A stretch of DNA of 64,000 nt, taken from positions 558,001-622,000 of the forward strand of contig NZ_PKRT01000001.1 of the NCBI RefSeq assembly GCF_002855555.1, read 5' to 3'. The notes beneath the pieces were generated by a model. It searched no databases. It was given only the letters and a program-made list of their open reading frames with translations, and was not told where the DNA came from. Source of the DNA: Novosphingobium sp. TH158 (GTDB taxonomy: Bacteria; Pseudomonadota; Alphaproteobacteria; Sphingomonadales; Sphingomonadaceae). Below, one piece after another: positions 7,825-14,591 of the stretch. Each line of letters starts with the position of its first letter. The stretch's first letter is position 1. Both the position numbers and the translations under genes were made by a program.

Positions 7825-8277
7825 ATGACTGAAACTGCGCGCAACCAGGCGCATGGCCGATCCTGCGAGGACGAAATCGTCGTTTCCCCCGAAGACTGGC
7901 CAGCACGGCAAGACCCGTACCACGTGGTTATCGATGGCGCCGGGTTTGCCGGTGCCATTCTCGCCAGCCGTTTCGCGCAGAAGTTCGACCGCCGGGTGCT
8001 GGTGGTCGACCCCCGCGGCAACCTGCGCGAGATTGCGGGGACGACAATCGAGCATTACGCACGCCTGCTCGAACATCCGAACATCGACCTGCTACTCGGC
8101 GCCCTGCCCGGCGAGGTCCGAAGCGCCTATCCGGGCGCGCGCTTCATCTCGTCGGCATCGCTCGACCGGATCTTCGCCCGTTGCCACGAGTGGCGCGGCA
8201 GTCTTGATCAATGCGGCAGTCGCGACTTGCCGGCAAACCCTGCAGCCGAAGAACGTGCCTTCGATCCGGTCGATTGA
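7825..8277 (+). pseudogene. remnant of UDP-galactopyranose mutase (internally deleted)
   Basis: The 150-codon frame carries the FAD-binding start of a mutase (VVIDGAGFAGAILASRF, then RRVLVVDPRGN at about residues 35-65). It then jumps to a stretch that matches the middle of the intact mutase further right: HYARLLEHPNIDLLLG compares with MFERMLDHPLIDVLTG, and SSASLDRIFARC with WTGAIDEYFGTC. Roughly 150 residues between these parts and the whole C-terminal half are missing. The frame runs into the start of dgoD and overlaps it by 23 bases. It may still be translated, but catalysis is not expected. Confidence 0.65.
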
Positions 8278-9403
8278 AACCTTCGCGGTTCCGCCGCGCT
8301 GGGTATTCGTCCGCGTTGAAGCCGATGACGGCACCGTCGGCTGGGGGGAAGCCAGCCTCGAAGGGCATGCCGAGGCGGTTATCGGCGCGTTCGAGGCCTT
8401 CCGCGATCGCTTCATCGGCCATGATGCGGACCGCATCGAGGACATCTGGCAGACCGGCTTCCGGCTGGGCTTCTATCGCGGCGGACCGGTGCTGATGTCT
8501 GCGCTCTCGGGGCTTGACCAGGCCCTGTGGGACTTGCTGGGCAAGCGGCTCGGCCTGCCGGTGTGGCAACTGCTTGGCGGCTGCGTCAGACAGAAAGTTC
8601 CCGTCTATGCATGGATCGGCGGCGACAGGCCGCATGACGTCGCAACCGCAGCGCGCCAAAGACAGGATCAGGGGTTCGGGGCGGTCAAGATGAACGCGAC
8701 GGCGGACATGGGCTGGCTCGATAGCCCGCGCTCGCTTGACGCATCGATCGAACGGCTGGTTGCGGTCCGTGAACTGGGAATGGACGTTGGACTCGATTTT
8801 CACGGGCGGGTCCACCGAAGCATGGCCCGGCAACTGATCCGCGCGGTCGAACCCCATCGTCCGCTTTTCGTCGAGGAGCCGGTGCTATCGGAGCATCTTG
8901 AAGCACTCGCCGAAGTAACCCGCGGGTCTGCCGTGCCCATTGCCCTTGGCGAGCGCCTGTACAGCCGGTGGGATTTCAAGCCCTTCCTTGCAGGCGGCCT
9001 GGTGGACATCATCCAGCCGGACCTCAGCCATGCGGGGGGCATCTCCGAATGCCGACGGATCGCGGCGGCAGCAGAATGCCATGACGTTGCTCTGGCGCCG
9101 CATTGCCCGTTGGGGCCGCTTGCCTTCGCCGCCTGCGTCCAGATCGCGGTCACCTCAATCAACTTTGCCATCCAGGAAATGCCGATCGGCATCCATTACA
9201 ACTTCGCCGAGGCAGACCTGCCAACCTATGTCCGCAATGCCGAGGTGTTCCGGGTGGAACAGGGCATGATCGCGGCGCTGGATGGCCCCGGACTTGGCGT
9301 GGAGATCGACGAAGACCGGGTCCGCGAAGCAGCCTCTGCCGGGCAGATGCGCTGGCGCAATCCAGCTTGGCGCGGCCCGGACGGAGCGGTTCGCGAGTGG
9401 TAG
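8255..9403 (+). CDS. dgoD: D-galactonate dehydratase
   Basis: Enolase-superfamily enzyme that removes water from D-galactonate to give 2-keto-3-deoxygalactonate. With the GTG start at 8255 the protein is 382 residues, the length of the E. coli enzyme. Metal ligands Asp181, Glu207 and Glu233, His183 in GLDFHGRVH and His283 in LAPHCPLGP sit two positions below their E. coli counterparts. The opening PSIRSIETFAVPPRWVFVRVE is typical of the family. The frame is open 400 bases upstream, but that part is antisense or remnant sequence. The ribosome site is weak (GAAG), so expression may lean on translation of the overlapping remnant. Confidence 0.93.
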   Translation: MPSIRSIETFAVPPRWVFVRVEADDGTVGWGEASLEGHAEAVIGAFEAFRDRFIGHDADRIEDIWQTGFRLGFYRGGPVLMSALSGLDQALWDLLGKRLGLPVWQLLGGCVRQKVPVYAWIGGDRPHDVATAARQRQDQGFGAVKMNATADMGWLDSPRSLDASIERLVAVRELGMDVGLDFHGRVHRSMARQLIRAVEPHRPLFVEEPVLSEHLEALAEVTRGSAVPIALGERLYSRWDFKPFLAGGLVDIIQPDLSHAGGISECRRIAAAAECHDVALAPHCPLGPLAFAACVQIAVTSINFAIQEMPIGIHYNFAEADLPTYVRNAEVFRVEQGMIAALDGPGLGVEIDEDRVREAASAGQMRWRNPAWRGPDGAVREW

Positions 9404-9413
9404 CTGCCGACCC

Positions 9414-10796
9414 TTACCGGGCGAAAGGATTGGGTGGCATCTGGCTGCTGCGCTGGGTGTAATAGCGATGGATTGTCTCCCGCCGCCGGCGCGATAGAGG
9501 CAGGTTGTATTCGCTGGGCAGTACCACCGGCATCAGCAGGCAGACGCTCTGCGCCGGCAGCAGGTCTCGCCAGCCCGCGATAAGGCGGCGATAGGCGTGG
9601 CCCACCGGCCGCATGTTGCGATCCAGGTCGAACAGGCCGACCGGATTGGAAGCCCCGTGGACGAGCGAGCCTTCCCAGCGGCCGGATTCGTTCCACGCCA
9701 CCTGGTCGATCAACGGATACCAGGTGAAGCCGACAAGCGGGATGCCGCTGTTGCGGACGCGCAGCGCGTTCGCCCATTCCTTCCACAGCCAGAATGTCGG
9801 ATCCTGGCCATCCACTTCGGGAGCGCTCGTTTCCGTGTGCATGACCGGCAGGCGATAGCGCTGGTAATACTGCCCGGCGATGTCGCCATAGCCCAGCGTT
9901 TCGCCCGCTTCCCGGCGGCTGCCATCCTCTGCGACACGACGTTCGTTGGCGGGATAGTAATCGGTGCCCATGACGCAATGGCGGGCAAGGCGTGTTTCCA
10001 TGAAGAAGGCGTATTCCTCGCGGCTCATGCCATTGTCACGGAGGAACTCGTACATCGCCGAATCGACGCGGAGGCCGAACACGAGATCAAGCGCGACGAA
10101 TCGCATCGCGTTAAGCGTCTCTGCGAAGGCTATGGCTTCGGGACTGTCCGCGTGAAAATAAGCGGCTCGTTCATTATGGATGAAGATTGCATCCGGTCTA
10201 ACGTGCAGGATTTCCCGCATCGCCAGCACGCTGGCAGCCGCGAGATGCTTCAATGCCGTAACGAAACTGGTGTCGTCGCTAAGGCCCTCGTTGAACAGGC
10301 CGAGCTTCGCCGAGGTCAGTGCAGAGGTGTAGATCGCACTGACCGGCGTATAGAATTGCACCCACGGATAACGCTCCGCAAAGGCCTTGGCATAACGCGC
10401 AAACAGGTGTGGCAAGTCCGGGTTCTGGAAGTCACCAATCCAGTCGGGCACGCCGAAACGACACAGGTCGGCAATGGGAATAATGTCCTTCGAACGCAGG
10501 GTGTCGAGCACCGCATCCGCATGTTCCCAATCGAAATGATCGGGCCCAAGATAGCTTCGGTGCAGCGCCGGGCCGAAGCGCAAGTAGCGCGTGCCGACCT
10601 GCTGCACCCGGTCGATGTCTTCCTGCCAGCGCTGGTAGTGCCCGCACTTCTCCATCTGGTCATGGCGGACGCCGTCGATCATCGGCTCGGATGAATCGAT
10701 CCCCGTCGCGAACATGAAAAACGGATTGAACGGAATCGCGGGCTGAGCAGTTCCTGCCTGTCCGAACCGGGGTCTGCCGGGATCACCATTGTTCAT
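9414..10796 (-). CDS. GH1-like protein lacking the usual acid/base glutamate
   Basis: A 460-residue cytoplasmic protein, clearly paralogous to the GH1-like protein at 13214-14539 (shared CGHYxRWxED, YLGP/WLGP, LSDDTSFVTALKH, MGxDYYxxNE and DRKIR/DRNMR type blocks). In the paralog the acid/base motif reads YTPVNEM. Here it reads YTPVSAI, with Ser153-Ala154 in place of Asn-Glu (codons AGT GCG). The presumed nucleophile Glu322 in MHTETS is kept. It may therefore be a non-hydrolytic binding protein, a transglycosidase, or use another acid. The ATG at 10796 has no clear ribosome site, and an internal Met at residue 28 (FMFATGID) is an alternative. Confidence 0.82.
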   Translation of the reverse strand: MNNGDPGRPRFGQAGTAQPAIPFNPFFMFATGIDSSEPMIDGVRHDQMEKCGHYQRWQEDIDRVQQVGTRYLRFGPALHRSYLGPDHFDWEHADAVLDTLRSKDIIPIADLCRFGVPDWIGDFQNPDLPHLFARYAKAFAERYPWVQFYTPVSAIYTSALTSAKLGLFNEGLSDDTSFVTALKHLAAASVLAMREILHVRPDAIFIHNERAAYFHADSPEAIAFAETLNAMRFVALDLVFGLRVDSAMYEFLRDNGMSREEYAFFMETRLARHCVMGTDYYPANERRVAEDGSRREAGETLGYGDIAGQYYQRYRLPVMHTETSAPEVDGQDPTFWLWKEWANALRVRNSGIPLVGFTWYPLIDQVAWNESGRWEGSLVHGASNPVGLFDLDRNMRPVGHAYRRLIAGWRDLLPAQSVCLLMPVVLPSEYNLPLSRRRRETIHRYYTQRSSQMPPNPFAR

Positions 10797-10938
10797 GAAT
10801 ACGGAAACAATTCAGTCTGCAATTCATCCAAATCAGAATCATCCGAATCGGAACAGGCCGCCACTCTGCTTTGTTCGGCATGCGGTATGGCCGCCGCCGA
10901 GGTGGGGAATAGCTCTAGAAACGCCGCCGGGGGTGGGA

Positions 10939-11826
10939 ATGAAAAACTGGTCTAACGAATTCATCGGAGTGGATTGGGGGACAACAAATCTGCGCGCTTA
11001 CAGGATAGGTTGCGACGGAGGCATCCAGGAGTCTTTCGAGGACGTCTTGGGTGTTTCTGCCGTGTCCGACGGCAATTTCGCAGGCATCGTCCGCGAATTG
11101 CGCGAGACCTTGGGAAATCTTCCGATGCTACTTTCGGGCATGATCGGCTCGTCGATCGGCTGGCGGACCACACCCTATGTCGCCGCGCCGGCAAGTCTGG
11201 AGGACATCGCCGCGAAGATCACGTGGGTCGAGCCACGCTGGACCGGATTGCTCCCCGGTATCTCTGTTCTCACCAACAGCAGGGCTGACGTGATGCGCGG
11301 CGAAGAGGTGCAATTGCTCGGCTACCAGTCCGAACACGGGCTCACGCAATATACCATTTGCCACCCCGGCACCCACACCAAGTGGGCCAAGGTTCGCGGC
11401 GGCAAAGTGGAGGATTTCCGGTCGGTCATGACTGGCGAGCAATTTTCGCTCCTGAAAGAGCACAGCCTGCTCAAGGCGATGATGCATGGTCGGGTCGAGC
11501 CAGACCGAAGCTTCCTCGAAGCGGTCGAAACCGGCTGGTCGGGCGTGGAGTTGACCGCCGAACTGTTCACGGTCCGCGCCAACGTCCTCCTCTCGCGCCT
11601 GCCCGAGTGCCGGGCAGCATCGACGGTCAGCGGCCTGCTGATCGGGATGGACCTGCGCACGGGTCTGCGCCTTGCCGGGCATGACTTGATCGTGGTTCTG
11701 GGCGATCCGGCGCTGGTCCGCCTCTACACGGCCGCAATCGAGCACATCGGCAAGGATTGCGAACCGGCAGAAGGCGCAACGGCCTTCGTGGCAGGCATGA
11801 CCCGGATCAAGGAAATGATCCAGTGA
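10939..11826 (+). CDS. dgoK: 2-dehydro-3-deoxygalactonokinase
   Basis: A 295-residue kinase of the DgoK family. The N-terminal FIGVDWGTTNLRAYRI (phosphate-binding, residues 8-23), SGMIGSSIGW and CHPGTHTKWAKV are characteristic. It phosphorylates 2-keto-3-deoxygalactonate at C6 using ATP. The ATG at 10939 sits behind GGGGGTGGGA. The 50 upstream codons in the same frame are rich in Asn, Pro and His and look non-coding. Its stop overlaps the dgoA start (GTGA). It diverges from the altered GH1 gene, so the 142-base gap must hold two promoters. Confidence 0.93.
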   Translation: MKNWSNEFIGVDWGTTNLRAYRIGCDGGIQESFEDVLGVSAVSDGNFAGIVRELRETLGNLPMLLSGMIGSSIGWRTTPYVAAPASLEDIAAKITWVEPRWTGLLPGISVLTNSRADVMRGEEVQLLGYQSEHGLTQYTICHPGTHTKWAKVRGGKVEDFRSVMTGEQFSLLKEHSLLKAMMHGRVEPDRSFLEAVETGWSGVELTAELFTVRANVLLSRLPECRAASTVSGLLIGMDLRTGLRLAGHDLIVVLGDPALVRLYTAAIEHIGKDCEPAEGATAFVAGMTRIKEMIQ

Positions 11827-12458
11827 CCGCGCTCTCCCGCCTGATGGACAGGCTGGGAGAGTGCCCGATCATCGCCATCCTTCGCGGCTTGACCCCGCAG
11901 GAAGCCCTGCCGATCGGCAATGCGCTGGTGGAGACCGGCATCAGGGTCATCGAGGTTCCGCTGAACGCTCCTCGGGCGCTCGACAGTATCGAAATCCTGG
12001 CAAAGGAGTTCGGAGCGGCCGCGGTGATCGGCGCAGGGACGGTTCTGGAACCGGCGGATGTCGCGCGCATTGCTGCGGCAGGCGGGGAACTGGTGGTATC
12101 GCCCTGCGTCGATGAGCAGGTCATTGCGGCCACCGGCAAGGCCGGGATGGTCTCCTGCCCCGGATATTTCACGCCGACGGAAGGCCTTCGCGCCATTGCC
12201 GCCGGCGCGCACCTGCTGAAGCTGTTCCCGGCGCAAGCTGCAGGACCGGCCATGCTGAAGGCGCAACTGGAAATCTTCCCGCCCGGCTTCCCCGTCCTGG
12301 CGGTAGGTGGGGTCACGCCTGCTGACATGCCCGCCTATCTTGCTGCGGGCGCACGCGGGTTCGGACTGGGATCGAGCCTGTACCGTCCCGGCGCAACCCC
12401 GGCCGAGGTTTCGGCCTCTGCCCGCGCCTTTGTTACGGGCCTGGAAAGGGATCGCTGA
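11823..12458 (+). CDS. dgoA: 2-dehydro-3-deoxy-6-phosphogalactonate aldolase
   Basis: A class I KDPG/KDPGal-type aldolase of 211 residues that splits the phosphorylated keto-deoxy acid into pyruvate and glyceraldehyde 3-phosphate. The Schiff-base lysine is Lys133 in LLKLFPAQAAGP and the general-base glutamate is Glu44 in VIEVPLNAP. GAGTVLEP and GYFTPTE also fit. Translation is coupled to dgoK by the GTGA overlap. Neighbours dgoD and dgoK argue for the galactonate rather than the gluconate branch. Confidence 0.93.
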   Translation: MTALSRLMDRLGECPIIAILRGLTPQEALPIGNALVETGIRVIEVPLNAPRALDSIEILAKEFGAAAVIGAGTVLEPADVARIAAAGGELVVSPCVDEQVIAATGKAGMVSCPGYFTPTEGLRAIAAGAHLLKLFPAQAAGPAMLKAQLEIFPPGFPVLAVGGVTPADMPAYLAAGARGFGLGSSLYRPGATPAEVSASARAFVTGLERDR

Positions 12459-12470
12459 AGGTAAGCCCGA

Positions 12471-13214
12471 TCAGAGCCGCGCCATCCTGCCGCCATCGAC
12501 CACGAGGGCGGCGCCACTGATGAAAGCGGCTTCTTCGGATGCCAGGAAGGCAACCGCCCGGGCAATATCCTGAGGCTGGCCAAGATCGGCCTCCTCAATC
12601 ACCTCTTCGCCGGAGCGCACATTGGGATTGCTGCGCAACATCGCAGTCTCCACCGCCCCCGGAAGCACCGCATTGGCGCGGATATTGCGTGCTTTTCCCT
12701 CGATCGCGCTGCTGCGGGTCAGCGAGAGCAAGGCAGCCTTGGCGGCAGCATAAGGCGCGGCATTCGCGCTTGTGCGAAGGGCATGGACCGAGGCGACGTT
12801 GACAATCACCCCGCCCCCTTCCCCCATGTGCCGGAAGGCTTCTCGCGTGAACATCGCGGCACCGATCAGGTCGATGCGCAACAGGTCCAGCCAGTCAGCG
12901 GCGCTCCACGCTTCGATTGGCTTGAAGATCATGATCCCGGCATTGTTCACCACCATGTCGATCCGCCCGAAGGCAGATAGCGCAGTTGCAACGCAGCGCT
13001 CCACCTCGGCCTCCACCCCGACATCGCAAGAGGTGCCGACAGCACGCGCACCGCCAGAGGCAAGGCGCTGTGCCTGCTGCCCGGCCTCTGCGCCGTCGAT
13101 ATCCGCCAGCAGCACACAGGCTCCCTTCCCAGCCAGTTCCTCGGCAATCGCAAGACCGATCCCGCGCGCCGCGCCGGTCACGATTGCTGCCTTGCCGATG
13201 AACCGCTCGTCCAT
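12471..13214 (-). CDS. SDR-family dehydrogenase, candidate sugar 1-dehydrogenase
   Basis: A classical short-chain dehydrogenase of 247 residues: cofactor motif TGAARGIG at 13-20, NNAG at 90-93, catalytic Ser142, Tyr155 and Lys159, and a typical end SGAALVVDGG. Asp38 at the end of the second strand favours NAD over NADP. It lies between dgoA and a GH1-like gene, its start overlapping the GH1 stop by one base. Oxidation of D-galactose to galactonolactone would supply the missing first step of the pathway. That is an inference from position, since SDR specificity is not readable here. Confidence 0.85.
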   Translation of the reverse strand: MDERFIGKAAIVTGAARGIGLAIAEELAGKGACVLLADIDGAEAGQQAQRLASGGARAVGTSCDVGVEAEVERCVATALSAFGRIDMVVNNAGIMIFKPIEAWSAADWLDLLRIDLIGAAMFTREAFRHMGEGGGVIVNVASVHALRTSANAAPYAAAKAALLSLTRSSAIEGKARNIRANAVLPGAVETAMLRSNPNVRSGEEVIEEADLGQPQDIARAVAFLASEEAAFISGAALVVDGGRMARL

Positions 13215-14539
13215 CAGCCGTGCTCGTGCAGGCTGGCGGTCGTCTGGGGCCGATTCAGGAACTCGCGCGCCTCTGCTTCCAGTTCGCGGGCGTGGCGCGT
13301 GCCGAATTCCTCGATGGAAAGGACCGGAACCTTCAGGCAGACGCTCTGGGTTGGCAGGACATTGCACCATGCCGCAATCAGGCGCTTGTATTCCTCGCCC
13401 ACCTTGCGGATCTTGCGATCCAGATCGAACAGCCCCAACGGATTGACCCGGCCGTTGCGTTCGCGAAGCGCCGTATCCCAGTCGACCTGGTCGGTCAGCG
13501 AATACCAGGTAAAGCCGACGATCGGCACGCCATCGTTGCGAACCCGCAGCACGTTTGCCCATTGCTTCCACAACCAGTCCGAAGGTTCCGTCCCCAGCGG
13601 CCCTTCGTTCAAATTGGTTTCCGTGTGCATCACCGGCAGGCCATAGCGGTGGTAATACTGCCGGGTGATTTCGTCATAGCCGAAGACCTCGCCCGAAGCG
13701 CTGGTCGTGCCATCGCCATGGACGCGGTGCTCGTTGGTGCGGTAATAGTCGTTGCCCATGATGCAGTGCTGCTTCAGGCGGTTGTCGATGAAGAAGTGGT
13801 ATTCCTCGCGGGTCATCCCGTTGTCGAAGAGGTACTCGTACATCTCGGAATCGACGCGCCGGCCATAGTTCAGGTCGAGCGAAAGGAAGCGCTTGGAATT
13901 GAGCAGTTCGGCCGTCTTGATCGCCGACGGGTTCTCGGCGTGGAAGTATTCCGATGACTCGCTCTGGATGAAGATCGCATCGGCCCGTCGCATCAGGATC
14001 GCACGCATGGCCAGCACGTTGGCCCTGACAATGTGCTTGAGCGCGGTGACGAAGCTGGTGTCGTCGGAAAGCTGTTCGTTCCACCAGCCGTATTGCGCCG
14101 AGAACATGGCGCAGATGAACATCTCGTTCACCGGCGTGTAGAGCTGAACCCAGGGAAAGCGGGCGGCAAAGGCCTCGCTATAAACTGCGAAAAGCTCCGG
14201 GAAATCGCCGTTCTGGAAATTGCCCAGCCAGTCGGGCAAGCCGAAATGGCAAAGGTCGACAATAGGAATGATGCCAAGACGGCGCAGCTCAGCAAAGGTG
14301 ATGTCGGCGAATTCCCAGTCGTACTTTCCCGGCCCGAGCCAGGTACGGTGGATCGGCGGGCCATAGCGCAGGAAGCCGATGCCCATTGACTTGGTGAGCT
14401 CGAAATCCTCGCGCCACCGCTCGTAATGGCCGCATACTTCCATTTCGTCCACGCGGGTGCGCCCGCCATCGATGGTGGGGACGCTGTTCTCGATCCCGGT
14501 GCTGAACATGAAGGCCTGGATCGCGGCTCTCCTTCGCAT
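13214..14539 (-). CDS. GH1-like glycoside hydrolase
   Basis: A 441-residue cytoplasmic GH1-like protein with the acid/base Asn138-Glu139 in LYTPVNEMF and a presumed nucleophile Glu307 in MHTETN. GH1 enzymes cleave beta-linked glucosides, galactosides and related sugars by a retaining mechanism. It is the intact paralog of the altered protein at 9414-10796. It is cotranscribed with the SDR (one-base overlap) and follows the glycosyltransferase-mutase gene by 52 bases, so the three probably form one operon. The ATG at 14539 is used here. Met11 (MFSTGIEN), behind AAGGAGAG, is an alternative. Confidence 0.87.
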   Translation of the reverse strand: MRRRAAIQAFMFSTGIENSVPTIDGGRTRVDEMEVCGHYERWREDFELTKSMGIGFLRYGPPIHRTWLGPGKYDWEFADITFAELRRLGIIPIVDLCHFGLPDWLGNFQNGDFPELFAVYSEAFAARFPWVQLYTPVNEMFICAMFSAQYGWWNEQLSDDTSFVTALKHIVRANVLAMRAILMRRADAIFIQSESSEYFHAENPSAIKTAELLNSKRFLSLDLNYGRRVDSEMYEYLFDNGMTREEYHFFIDNRLKQHCIMGNDYYRTNEHRVHGDGTTSASGEVFGYDEITRQYYHRYGLPVMHTETNLNEGPLGTEPSDWLWKQWANVLRVRNDGVPIVGFTWYSLTDQVDWDTALRERNGRVNPLGLFDLDRKIRKVGEEYKRLIAAWCNVLPTQSVCLKVPVLSIEEFGTRHARELEAEAREFLNRPQTTASLHEHG

Positions 14540-14591
14540 GTCTGCAGGCGGCGTTGGTGGCGCGGCAAACGGCCACCACCGAAGTGCATCG

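Noticed and set aside
7853..8254. N-terminal extension of dgoD
   Set aside because: It reads the mutase remnant in another frame, and the family length of 382 residues is reached from the GTG at 8255.
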